This document shows positions 34,879 through 43,497 of a DNA stretch of 64,000 nt, piece after piece. How positions within the stretch are numbered: the stretch's first letter is position 1; each line of letters starts with the position of its first letter. The DNA comes from GCA-2731375 sp964631725. GTDB lineage: Bacteria > Pseudomonadota > Alphaproteobacteria > GCA-2731375. The position numbers were made by a program, and so were the translations under genes. The DNA lies in NCBI GenBank assembly GCA_964631725.1, contig CAZVYX010000003.1, forward strand, positions 95,448 through 159,447, read 5' to 3'. The notes under the pieces were generated by a model, which saw only the letters and a program-made list of their open reading frames with translations, was not told the origin of the DNA and made no database searches.

Positions 34879-34912
34879 TTGGACGATATTTGCAGTACCG
34901 GAGATTATTTGC

Positions 34913-36047
34913 ATGCGCGCCGAATCCCAGGCTCTCGTAGACGAGATCGGTCAGAATCTGACCCTTCTAAGGAGGCATCTTTGACTGGGATGTATCCCTC
35001 AAGCGTCTCGACGAACTCAACAAACTGATCGAAGACCCGACCCTTTGGGACGATGCCGCCCGCGCGCAAAAGCTGATGCGGGAACGAACCGGACTGGATA
35101 ATGGCATCAACGGCCTGCGCGCCATGGAGACAGAGACCACGGATGTCGTCGAGCTGATTGAGCTTGGCGAACTCGAAGGCGATACCGAGATCGTCGCCGA
35201 GGCGGAAGCACAGTTGGCCGAGTTATCTGCCCGGGCCAGCCGGTTGCGCATGGAGTCAATGCTTTCAGGCGAGGCGGACGGCAATAATTGCTATGTCGAA
35301 ATACATGCCGGCGCCGGCGGCACCGAATCCCAGGACTGGGCCGAAATGCTGCTGCGCATGTACAGCCGGTGGAGCGATCAGCGAAAATTCAAGAGCGATC
35401 TGGTTGAGGCGAGCGCCGGCGAGGAAGCCGGCCTGAAGTCCGCCACCTTGCACGTACGCGGTGACGATGCCTATGGCTGGATGAAGACCGAAAGCGGGGT
35501 GCATCGCCTGGTGCGCATATCACCCTTCGATTCCGCCGCCCGCCGGCACACCTCCTTCGCGTCCGTGTGGATCTATCCCGAGATCGATGACGAAATCGAG
35601 ATCGAGATCAACGATGGCGATCTGCGGGTTGATACCTACCGCGCATCGGGTGCCGGCGGCCAGCACGTGAACCGGACCGACAGCGCCGTGCGCATTACCC
35701 ATGAACCGACCGGCATCGTGGTGCAATGCCAGGCCGAGCGATCCCAGCACAAGAACCGGGCCGCCGCCATGAAGATGCTGAAGGCGCGTTTGTATGAGGC
35801 GGAACTGCAAAAACGCGAGTCCGAAAAACAGGCGATCGAGGATCAGAAGACCGATATCGGCTGGGGCCATCAAATCCGCAGTTACGTCCTGCATCCCTAT
35901 CAGATGGTCAAGGATTTACGGACCGGCGTGGAACGCGGCGATGCGCAGCGCGTGCTGGATGGTGATCTGGACCGCTTCATGGAAGCGTCGCTGGCCGCGC
36001 GTCTGGGCGGCGACGACCCAAACCTCAAGACCGAGGATGACGCGTAG
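34913..36047 (+). CDS. prfB: Peptide chain release factor 2, read through a +1 frameshift
   Basis: The first 23 codons (34913-34981, ending LRRHL) run into TGA at 34982-34984; skipping one T and reading on from GAC at 34983 gives DWDVSLKRLDELNK and the rest, 377 aa in total, against 365 in Escherichia coli. The stop-recognition tripeptide SPF (203-205) and the GGQ motif in GAGGQHVNRTD (248-250) confirm RF2, which releases peptides at UGA and UAA. A gene model starting at 35076 or later would lose about 54 N-terminal residues. It ends 12 bases from the convergent bactofilin stop. Confidence 0.95.
34969..34985 (+). promoter_or_regulatory. prfB: prfB programmed +1 frameshift site
   Basis: An internal Shine-Dalgarno-like AAGGAGG (34969-34975), a 3-base spacer CAT, then CTT TGA C. 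The slippery CTT, the UGA and the 3-base spacing are the same as in the classical RF2 autoregulatory site, where scarce RF2 lets the ribosome shift +1 into the full-length frame. Confidence 0.93.
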
Positions 36048-36059
36048 AGCTATTGGTCG

Positions 36060-36584
36060 CTAGCTTCTCGCCGCCGTCTTGGCGACCACTTCGCCGGCGC
36101 CGTCCTGTGCGGTCGCGCCGCGGGCGGCGACCACTTCGGATTTACGGGCCGATGCCGTCGCGACCCTCGCCGCGGCGTTGGACGTTAGCTTGCTGGCCGG
36201 ATCGCTGACCGCTTCGCTAACCGGACTGGCATCATTTCGTTTGCAATGGCCGTCAAGGAAAGCGCCGGCCTCGATCGCCAAACTATCATGCCAAATATCG
36301 CCATTCACATGTGCCGTTTTTGCCAGGCGCACGTCCCTAGCCTTGATCCGGCCCGTGACCCGGCCGCGGACCATAACTTCGTCGGCTTCAATCTGTCCGG
36401 TGATCGAAGCCTTCTCGCCGATCACCAGTTTGCCGCAATTGACGTCGCCCGCCACCGTGCCATCAAGCTGCACTTCACCCGATGTGCTCAGATTACCGGC
36501 AATTTCCAAATCCGTGGAAATCAATGACGGTGCCGCTCGTACCGCATTGTTTTGAGCTTTGTGCTTATCAGCCTTTGAAAACAT
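36060..36584 (-). CDS. Bactofilin
   Basis: 174 aa. The central region (about 20-115) is the right-handed beta-helix of bactofilins, visible as repeating hydrophobic strands with glycines: LEIAGNLSTSGEVQLDGTVAGD, IGEKASITGQIEADEV and VRGRVTGRIKARDV. The C-terminal 55 residues are an Ala/Ser/Lys-rich tail, likely disordered. Bactofilins self-assemble without nucleotides and position cell-wall enzymes. Its start overlaps the end of the M23 peptidase gene by 17 bases, a well-known genetic pairing that suggests they act together in cell shape. Confidence 0.92.
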   Translation of the reverse strand: MFSKADKHKAQNNAVRAAPSLISTDLEIAGNLSTSGEVQLDGTVAGDVNCGKLVIGEKASITGQIEADEVMVRGRVTGRIKARDVRLAKTAHVNGDIWHDSLAIEAGAFLDGHCKRNDASPVSEAVSDPASKLTSNAAARVATASARKSEVVAARGATAQDGAGEVVAKTAARS

Positions 36585-38043
36585 ATTTTCCAGCCTTCAA
36601 GAATTTTCTCGGATTAAGTGGCTTGCCGTCAAACACCACCTCGTAGTGAACATGTGTCCCGGTACTGCGGCCACTGCTGCCCATCAGACCGATCTTTTGG
36701 CGAAACTCCACCTTTTGGCCCTTTTTGACCAGAATTTTCTGCAAGTGTCCATAGCGGGTGCGTAATCCAAGGCCATGGTCGATCTCCACGAAACGGCCGT
36801 AGGGACCTTTCCAACCGACATAAGTTACCGTGCCCGGTGAGGTCGCGTAGACCCGCGTCCGCCTGACACCGGCCAGATCAATGCCGCCATGAAATGCTCT
36901 GCGTTTGGTAAATGGATCACGCCGCTTGCCGTAACCTGATGAAATGGAAAAGCTGTCCACGGGCGGCGTTATGGGCAGTCGCTCCAGCACCGCATTCAGG
37001 GCGGTCCACCGCGAGAGGCGGTTTTCCAACATTCCGAGGGAGCCAAGCATCGGCGAAGATTCCTGCAAGACCCATTCACCGGCAAAGGCTTTATCCTCTT
37101 CCGACGACAGCAACGGGCCACCGGTGCCGACTTGCTTGTGACTAATGCGGTCAAGCAACCTGTTTAGATTCAAACCGGTCAGTTGCACGACTGTTTCCAG
37201 CTCCACAATATTGGCATCGGTACGTTCGTGGATGTTCTCCACCAGGGTCCTTTGCGCCAATTGCAACTGTTCCAGGCGGCTTTCCAAATCGCCGATGCGC
37301 CTATTCAGTGCCTGATTGGTTGAAAAGGCACGGTCGCGCTGATCGGTCAGCCGCGCCACCATGTCTTCGCTGCTTTCCAAGTCAACTTGCAGATCCTGCC
37401 GTGCCCGTTTCAGGCCCGAAAGGTTCTGTTGCATGGTATTGAGATTCTGCGCCAGGGCCATGCGTTGCCGTTGCTCCCAGTCGCGGTCGGTTTCCGTGGT
37501 GCTCAGCCGATTTGTGACCTGGCTCAAATTCAGTTGTAGATCATTCGACTCATCCAGGGTCCGCCGCAGGCTGCTTTCCAATCTACCCAGTCGGGATTGA
37601 AGCTGCTTGCCACGGTTCAGCGCCAAGTCGCGCTGCTTTCGGGTCAGGCTCAATTCACGCAGCAACTCAGTCCGCATCCGGTCCAGGTTGGCGCGCTGTC
37701 GCAGAACATCGCCGAGCACTCTTTGGTTGCTTTCCAGATTGGCGGTAATTTGCCGATACCGGTGTTCCACCGCGCGCAAATCCGCATTCAAACGCTCATG
37801 CGCCCCGACTATGCGGGCGATATGGGCATCCTTGCTGGCAATAATTTCAAGCTGCAGATAGATACCAAGGCTGGAATAGGCCAGCCAGCCCAGAAACAGT
37901 ACGCCCACAAGGCTGAGCGCGACCTGGCTTTTCTGTCCAAATGTGACAAAGCCGACCTCGCCACGGCTACGCAAAATAATCTGCCGTTCCGGATAATAGC
38001 GATCTAACAGCCGCCTTACGGCGTCCGTGAAGCCTTCACTCAT
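36568..38043 (-). CDS. M23 (LytM) family peptidase with coiled coil
   Basis: 491 aa. A short cytoplasmic N-terminus, one transmembrane helix at about 38-60 (VALSLVGVLFLGWLAYSSLGIYL), a long periplasmic coiled coil (about 65-270, rich in Leu/Arg/Glu), then the LytM domain. Zinc ligands are H385, D389 (FHGGIDLAG) and H466 (THVHYE), with H433 in RYGHL as the catalytic base, so it should be an active endopeptidase on peptidoglycan cross-bridges. The ATG at 38043 has GGAGAG upstream; 23 earlier in-frame codons look non-coding. It is translationally coupled to the bactofilin gene. Confidence 0.92.
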   Translation of the reverse strand: MSEGFTDAVRRLLDRYYPERQIILRSRGEVGFVTFGQKSQVALSLVGVLFLGWLAYSSLGIYLQLEIIASKDAHIARIVGAHERLNADLRAVEHRYRQITANLESNQRVLGDVLRQRANLDRMRTELLRELSLTRKQRDLALNRGKQLQSRLGRLESSLRRTLDESNDLQLNLSQVTNRLSTTETDRDWEQRQRMALAQNLNTMQQNLSGLKRARQDLQVDLESSEDMVARLTDQRDRAFSTNQALNRRIGDLESRLEQLQLAQRTLVENIHERTDANIVELETVVQLTGLNLNRLLDRISHKQVGTGGPLLSSEEDKAFAGEWVLQESSPMLGSLGMLENRLSRWTALNAVLERLPITPPVDSFSISSGYGKRRDPFTKRRAFHGGIDLAGVRRTRVYATSPGTVTYVGWKGPYGRFVEIDHGLGLRTRYGHLQKILVKKGQKVEFRQKIGLMGSSGRSTGTHVHYEVVFDGKPLNPRKFLKAGKYVFKG

Positions 38044-38172
38044 GCCTTGCTCTCTCCAAACGCTTGCGCGCCGCCCTGTTTTTTCCCCATTGCATCCGAT
38101 CCCGGCCCGCATTGCAATGGGAAATGATTCGAAATGTCGTTGCCCCAGACCGAGTCCGCTGTAAAGGGCTAT

Positions 38173-38964
38173 TTACGCATCAGGTTGATAATATTCTCTT
38201 TCCATTCCGGCCTGCTTTCTGGCGCCATGGTTGAAGGGCGGTTTCAATTGCCCCTTGAAATACTTATCAACAAGCTGGCGCCATTGCCCGACGGGCTCCA
38301 GGCCCTGGCGCCGGCAGCACCAATTGAACCAGCGCAACCCGGCGGCCACGTGGCCGATTTCCTCGTCGAGGATTACTTGCAGCATGACGGCGGACTGATC
38401 GTCGCCGGCGGAACGCAACTTCGCGACCATGCCTGGCGTTACATCAAGGCCGCGCGCTTCCAGAAGCGTTGGGACAACCGCCAGGCGCGCCGTCAGGTCG
38501 CCGGCGGTATCGGTTGCCGCCTGCCACAGCCCGTCGTGGGCCGGCAAATCGCCATAGGCCGCGCCCAGTTCCGCCAGTCGGTGGCTGATGGCGGAAAAAT
38601 GTCTGCCTTCATCAGCCGCGACGGTGATCCAGTCATCGTAGAATTCACCGGGAAGACCCTGGCTGGTGAACCGCGCGATCAAATCCCACGCCAGATCGAT
38701 CGCGTTCAATTCAATATGTGCGATCGCGTGCAGCAGGGCTATGCGCCCGCGCTGGCCAGAGATCCGCCGCCGGGGCATGTCGCCGGGCCGGCGCAATTCG
38801 GGCCGCTTTGGCCGGGCCGGCCGGGGCGGTGGCTGGCAGGTGCCGATCCGGCCAATGCGGCCAGCCCGCCATGCCTCGGCCACGGCCGCGCCTGCCTGCA
38901 CTTTTGCCGCCGGGTTGCCTTGACGCAGAACTGCGCAGGCCATGGCGGAAAGACTATTAGTCAT
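38173..38964 (-). CDS. DUF455 ferritin-like protein
   Basis: 263 aa. The C-terminal two thirds form a ferritin-like helical bundle with paired acidic/His motifs placed for a di-metal site: HIELNAIDL, DEGRHFSAISHRL, LLEARGLDVTPGM and LDEEIGHVAAGLRWF. This is the DUF455 family, sometimes near tRNA-modifying MiaE-like genes, with no settled function. The N-terminal 60 residues are Arg/Pro-rich. The start is uncertain because the ribosome site is weak; beginning further upstream would overlap the small membrane protein gene. Confidence 0.82.
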   Translation of the reverse strand: MTNSLSAMACAVLRQGNPAAKVQAGAAVAEAWRAGRIGRIGTCQPPPRPARPKRPELRRPGDMPRRRISGQRGRIALLHAIAHIELNAIDLAWDLIARFTSQGLPGEFYDDWITVAADEGRHFSAISHRLAELGAAYGDLPAHDGLWQAATDTAGDLTARLAVVPTLLEARGLDVTPGMVAKLRSAGDDQSAVMLQVILDEEIGHVAAGLRWFNWCCRRQGLEPVGQWRQLVDKYFKGQLKPPFNHGARKQAGMEREYYQPDA

Positions 38965-38984
38965 GAACAAGGACCAGACACGAA

Positions 38985-39182
38985 TTATGAGCGGCCGTGA
39001 CGCCGGGCATTGACCAATGCGACCACGGCCACGAACGGGCCGGCCAGGAAGCATGCAATGCCAACCATAAGATGTGGTAGATATTGGCTCCAGCCGATGT
39101 TCAGCGCCCGCATGGCAATATCAGCGCCGAACCAGGTCAATACAACGCCGGCGATCAAACCTACAGGCCCCCACCATTTCAT
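38985..39182 (-). CDS. Small two-helix membrane protein
   Basis: 65 aa with two hydrophobic helices (about 5-25 and 37-57) and a basic end (NARRHGRS). GGGAGG lies just before the ATG, and the stop is 20 bases before the DUF455 start, so it looks like a real gene co-transcribed with it. I do not recognise a family. Confidence 0.65.
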   Translation of the reverse strand: MKWWGPVGLIAGVVLTWFGADIAMRALNIGWSQYLPHLMVGIACFLAGPFVAVVALVNARRHGRS

Positions 39183-39393
39183 TTCGCACCTCCCTCAAGC
39201 GTATCACCAGCCAGCCAAATTCGGCTGGTAGTATAATTGGAACGCGGAATATCGACGTCGAACTTTTGCTAGAATTAACCATAGTTGCTCAGAATTCGTT
39301 AAGACCTACCGTGGAAAATCACCACAACCTAAATTGACTGGCAAAAAGCTAGCGTGGGTTGAGGGCGTGAAGGAAAACACGGGGTGTTCCATC

Positions 39394-40350
39394 ATGCAGC
39401 CATCGAATTTCGTTGAAGCGACCGTTTTACTGTTCGACCGGCAACGCGCGGTCCGCAAGCAAACCCGCTCGGTCCTGAATGTCCTGGGTTTCAAGAAATT
39501 TCAGGAATTCCAGGATCTGGAAGGGGTTCGTTATACTCTGTGCAATCAACGGGTGGATGTATTGGTTCTGACCCTGGAGTCGGCCGATTGTGGCGTCTTG
39601 CGCCTGGTCGACGATATTCGCCGGCAACGTTGTGGGGTGGATCCGTTCGTACCGATTTTGTTGACGACCTGGGATGCCAAGCTGAAGGCGGTCCGATCGG
39701 TTATCGAATCCGGTGCGGATGACATTCTGCTCTATCCGTTTTCGACAGCCAAAATGGGGCAGCGGATCGAAAATCTGGTGCAGGACCGCAAGCCATTTGT
39801 CGTAACAGACGAATATTTCGGCCCCGATCGCCGGGCTGCGTCCCTGTTACAGGCTGACCCGACATCCGTAACCGTTCCGAATGCCCTCGCCGCCCAGGTC
39901 CTGGGCCAGCACGACGTGGCGCCGAACGCGGCCAGGATAGACGCCACCCTTTCAGAACTGCGGCGGCTGAAATTACGCAATTTGGCGCGGCGTATATGGT
40001 ACTTGGCGGAAACCTTGAAGCTAGCGCTGCCGGATCCTTCGTTGCCGGACCGCTACGAGCGCGAATTGCTCAAGCTGGGCAAGGCGATCCGCCGATACCG
40101 CAAGACTTTGACATCCGACGACGCCGCTGATTTGACCAGCCTTTGTGAATCCCTGGACCGTGTCGTGGCCAGATTGTTTGGCAAGCCGCCGGAGGTAAGG
40201 GGCATGGAATTGCTCGAACAAAGCGCGCTGGCGCTGCGCGTCGCCTCCCGGCTTGATCATGAACCAAGCGAAACCGGTGATGCGATCAGTGAAGCAGTGG
40301 CGAGCAGCGGCGATATCGAAAACGCCCTGATTCAAGCCGTTATGGGATAG
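39394..40350 (+). CDS. Degenerate response-regulator receiver protein with helical C-terminal domain
   Basis: 318 aa. Residues 9-130 have the alternating pattern of a CheY-like receiver (ATVLLFDRQRAVRKQ, DVLVLTLES, PILLTTW, GADDILLYPF), but the phosphoacceptor position is T60 instead of Asp, the conserved Lys is Y114, and only one acidic residue (D15) remains of the metal pair. It then has YFGPDRR (141-147), a linker motif seen after receiver domains in alphaproteobacteria, and a helical domain (about 185-318) I cannot assign. The protein probably works without phosphorylation. A GTG at 39367 with GAGGG upstream is an alternative start. Confidence 0.75.
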   Translation: MQPSNFVEATVLLFDRQRAVRKQTRSVLNVLGFKKFQEFQDLEGVRYTLCNQRVDVLVLTLESADCGVLRLVDDIRRQRCGVDPFVPILLTTWDAKLKAVRSVIESGADDILLYPFSTAKMGQRIENLVQDRKPFVVTDEYFGPDRRAASLLQADPTSVTVPNALAAQVLGQHDVAPNAARIDATLSELRRLKLRNLARRIWYLAETLKLALPDPSLPDRYERELLKLGKAIRRYRKTLTSDDAADLTSLCESLDRVVARLFGKPPEVRGMELLEQSALALRVASRLDHEPSETGDAISEAVASSGDIENALIQAVMG

Positions 40351-40424
40351 TTCAAACTTTCCGCCCCCGACCCAACCGCCATGGTATAGGCTGCCCGCCA
40401 AGACAACGTGATCAGGAGGGTAGC

Positions 40425-41198
40425 GTGGAATTATTCAATTTGAGCGGCCGGGTCGCCATTATCACCGGTTCAACCAAGGGCATCGGCAAGGCCATCGCGG
40501 CGCGCATGTGCCAGCACGGAGCCAAGGTGGTGATCTCGTCGCGCAAGGCGGATGCCTGCGAGGCGGTGACGGCGGAGATCAACCGCGATTATGCCGCCAA
40601 TGGCGGCGAGGCCATCTCCATTCCCGCCCACGTCGGGGTCGAGGATGACCTGCGCAATTTGGTCGACAAAACCTTGGACAAATGGGGCAAGATCACCACT
40701 CTTGTGCCCAACGCGGCGGCCAATCCCTACTACGGCCCCTCGGCTGAAATGCCGGAATCCGCCTTTGACAAGATCTGGGAAGTCAATGTCAAAAGCGTCT
40801 TCAAGCTTTGTCACATGGTCCTGCCCGGCATGGTCGAGGCGGGCAGTGGAACGATCACAATCATCGCTTCGAACTCCGGCCTGAAGGGTTCCGTCGAATT
40901 ATGCGGCTATGCCATTTCGAAAGTGGCGGAACATCAGATCGCCCGCAATCTGGCGGTCGAATTTGGTCCCATGGGTATCCGCGTCAACGCCATCGCGCCG
41001 GGTTTGATCAAGACCGATTTCGCCAAGACCCTGTGGACCAATCCGAAACGCCTGGAACGGGTGGAAAATCTAATCCCGCTACGCCGCATCGGCGACCCCC
41101 ACGAAATTGCCGGCACCGCCGTCTTTCTGGCCAGTGACGCCGCCGCCTTTCTGACCGGTCAGGTCCTGAACGTGGATGGTGGCAATGCCGTCGTATAG
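40425..41198 (+). CDS. Short-chain dehydrogenase/reductase, first gene of a catabolic operon
   Basis: 257 aa classical SDR with GTG start behind AGGAGGG. The cofactor loop is TGSTKGIG; the usual NNAG reads PNAAANPYYGP; the active site is S in IIASNSG and Y/K in YAISK; the end LNVDGGNAVV is typical of FabG/2,5-diol-dehydrogenase types. SSRKADA after strand 2 favours NADP. It is followed by four genes on the same strand with gaps of 12, 22, 9 and 50 bases, so it likely oxidises or reduces an intermediate of their pathway. Confidence 0.9.
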   Translation: MELFNLSGRVAIITGSTKGIGKAIAARMCQHGAKVVISSRKADACEAVTAEINRDYAANGGEAISIPAHVGVEDDLRNLVDKTLDKWGKITTLVPNAAANPYYGPSAEMPESAFDKIWEVNVKSVFKLCHMVLPGMVEAGSGTITIIASNSGLKGSVELCGYAISKVAEHQIARNLAVEFGPMGIRVNAIAPGLIKTDFAKTLWTNPKRLERVENLIPLRRIGDPHEIAGTAVFLASDAAAFLTGQVLNVDGGNAVV

Positions 41199-41210
41199 GA
41201 GCGTTCGCTG

Positions 41211-42206
41211 ATGCGGGCGTTGATCGTCGGCGGCTGCGGTTTCGTCGGCCTGAATATCGCCGAGGCGCTGTTGCGCCGTGGCGATGATGCGGTGCTGTTT
41301 GACGCCAATCCCTTGCATCCCGCCGCCGCCGCCGCTTTCGACGCGTTGCCCGGGTCTTTCAAGGTGCTCCATGGCGATGTGCGGGATCCGGCCTCGGCCG
41401 CGGTAGCCTTTGCCGGGCAGGATATCGAAGCCGTGTTCTATGGCGCCGCCATGACCTCCGGCCCCGAGCGGGAGCGGGACGCGCCGGCCCAGGTTCTGCA
41501 GGTCAATCTGTTGGGTCTTGTCAATATCATCAAGGCCGCCGCCGATGCCGGCGGTGTTCGGCGGATCATCAATATTGGCTCGGGCTCGGCATATGGCCGG
41601 CACCGCCTGGATGGTGAGGGGCCCGTGATCGAAGAACAAACGCCGTCGGAGCCGGAAAGCCTGTATGGTATTTCCAAACATGCGACCGAGGCGGTCAGCC
41701 GGCGTTTGGCGGATCTGCTCGGTCTCGATATCCGCTCCGTCCGTCTGGCGGCGGTGTATGGCCCGTGGGAAATAGACAGCGGTGCCCGCGATACACTGTC
41801 GCCCTTGATGCAAGTGGCTCTCGCCGCCTTGCAGGGAGAGAATGTCATCCTGCCGCGCCGGGACAGCCAGGACTGGGTCTATTCCCGGGACGTGGCCACG
41901 GCGCTGCTGGCATTACTGGACGCGCCGGCACCGCGCCACGATCTCTATCATATCGCTTCCGCGACGCCGTGCGGCGTGATCGATTGGTGCGGTGCCCTGG
42001 CTTCGCGCTATCCCGATTTCCGCCATGCCCTGGCCAGTCCGGCAGCGGCGGCGAACATCAATCTGCATGGCGATCGGGACCGTCGACCCTTGTCCGGCGA
42101 ACGCCTGGCGGAGGATATCGGCCACAGCCTGCCGGCCGATCCGGAAACAGCATTTCTGGATTTTCTCGATTGGATGGCCCAACATGGAGCATTCTGGACT
42201 AGGTAA
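41211..42206 (+). CDS. NAD-dependent epimerase/dehydratase (extended SDR)
   Basis: 331 aa. The NAD motif VGGCGFVGLNIAEAL is at the N-terminus, the active-site Ser/Tyr/Lys are in NIGSGSAYG and YGISKHA, and VRLAAVYGPWE is the typical downstream element. In a setting without sugar genes such proteins often reduce or dehydrate a small ketone or hydroxy acid rather than a nucleotide sugar. It begins 12 bases after the SDR, with GGAGCG upstream. Confidence 0.88.
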   Translation: MRALIVGGCGFVGLNIAEALLRRGDDAVLFDANPLHPAAAAAFDALPGSFKVLHGDVRDPASAAVAFAGQDIEAVFYGAAMTSGPERERDAPAQVLQVNLLGLVNIIKAAADAGGVRRIINIGSGSAYGRHRLDGEGPVIEEQTPSEPESLYGISKHATEAVSRRLADLLGLDIRSVRLAAVYGPWEIDSGARDTLSPLMQVALAALQGENVILPRRDSQDWVYSRDVATALLALLDAPAPRHDLYHIASATPCGVIDWCGALASRYPDFRHALASPAAAANINLHGDRDRRPLSGERLAEDIGHSLPADPETAFLDFLDWMAQHGAFWTR

Positions 42207-42228
42207 AAAAAACTGGGGAAACGACATC

Positions 42229-43488
42229 ATGAAGTTTGGTATTTTCTACGAGCATCAACTACCGCGGCCCTGGGAGGCCGACAGCGAATATAAGCTGCTG
42301 CAGAATTCGTTAAGCCAGATCGAACTGGCCGACCGCCTGGGCTATGACTATGCCTGGATGGTGGAGCATCATTTTCTCGAAGAATATTCCCATGCCTCCT
42401 CGCCCGAGACCTTTCTGGGCGCGGCGAGCCAGCGGACGACGAACATCCGTCTGGGCTATGGCATCGTGCAGCTGACCACCAACCAGCCACATCGGGTGGC
42501 GGAGAAAGTCTCGACCCTGGATCTGCTTTCCGGCGGGCGGGTTGAATTCGGCATGGGCGAAGGCGCTGGCCCGGCGGAGCTGCATCCCTTCGGCACCCGG
42601 GTACGTGACAAGCGGGAGCGTTGGGAAGAGGCCGTGCAAGCCATCATTCCGATGTTCACCAAGGAAGATTGGGAATTCCACGGCGAGTACCATGACTTTC
42701 CGGCGCGCAGCGTGTTGCCGAAGCCGTTCCAGAAACCGCACCCGCCGCTTTGGGTCGCCTGCTCCAACATCAACACCATCACACAGGCCGGGCAGTGGGG
42801 CCTGGGCGCCCTGGGCTTCACCTTTGTCTCGCCCGATGCGGCGAGGGCCTGGGTCAACCACTACTACAATAATCTTCTGCACAATCAGAAACTGTTGACC
42901 GACTATCCCGTGAACCCGAACGTCGCCATGGTCTCGGGTTTCATGTGTGCCGAGACGGACGAGGAGGCCATTGAAAAGGCCGCCGGCTGGACCTTCTTCA
43001 TCTTCGCCTTGTCGCATTACGGACGGGCGGGCGTCGATGCGCCGGGCAAGTCGGATCTGTGGAAGCTGTATCAGGATTGGCGCGGTTCGGAAAAGGCGCA
43101 GCAGGCCTTGACCGCCGGGCTGATCGGTTCACCCGCGACAATCCGCGAAAAACTGCGGCAATATGAAGAGGCCCATGTGGATCAGGTCATATTGTTGAAC
43201 CAGGCCGGCAAGACATCGCATCGGGATATTTGCGACAGCCTGAAGATGTTCGCCGATGAAGTGATGCCGGAGTTCCACGAACGGCAACCGGCGCATGAGG
43301 CCTGGAAGGCACAGGTGCTCGATGGCACGATCGCCCTGGAGGACCTGGACACCCAGCCCTACGACATCTACAGCCATCAGAACGAGGATATCGTGCGTCT
43401 GACGCCGGAGCAGTTGAAGGCACACATGGCGGCCAAGGAGGCCGAACAGAAAGCCGCCCGCGAAGTGATCGACGGCGCGGCGGACTAG
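42229..43488 (+). CDS. Luciferase-like (LLM) flavin-dependent monooxygenase
   Basis: 419 aa. The bacterial-luciferase fold is shown by MKFGIFYEHQLPRPW, AMVEHHFLEEY-like segment YAWMVEHHF, RLGYGIVQLTTNQPHRVAEKVSTLDLLSGGRVEFGMG and GSPATIREKL. The C-terminal 70 residues extend beyond the barrel and are Glu/Lys-rich. Such enzymes use reduced FMN supplied by a separate reductase to oxygenate a substrate; no flavin reductase is in this operon. The ATG has GGGGAA upstream. Confidence 0.9.
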   Translation: MKFGIFYEHQLPRPWEADSEYKLLQNSLSQIELADRLGYDYAWMVEHHFLEEYSHASSPETFLGAASQRTTNIRLGYGIVQLTTNQPHRVAEKVSTLDLLSGGRVEFGMGEGAGPAELHPFGTRVRDKRERWEEAVQAIIPMFTKEDWEFHGEYHDFPARSVLPKPFQKPHPPLWVACSNINTITQAGQWGLGALGFTFVSPDAARAWVNHYYNNLLHNQKLLTDYPVNPNVAMVSGFMCAETDEEAIEKAAGWTFFIFALSHYGRAGVDAPGKSDLWKLYQDWRGSEKAQQALTAGLIGSPATIREKLRQYEEAHVDQVILLNQAGKTSHRDICDSLKMFADEVMPEFHERQPAHEAWKAQVLDGTIALEDLDTQPYDIYSHQNEDIVRLTPEQLKAHMAAKEAEQKAAREVIDGAAD

Positions 43489-43497
43489 GAGGATATC

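Noticed and set aside
33382..34914. 510-codon open frame on the minus strand
   Set aside because: Fully inside mrcA, whose motifs are intact on the plus strand; typical long antisense frame in high-GC DNA.
34982..34984. prfB as a frameshifted pseudogene or sequencing error
   Set aside because: The internal Shine-Dalgarno, spacer and CTT TGA C context match the programmed site exactly.
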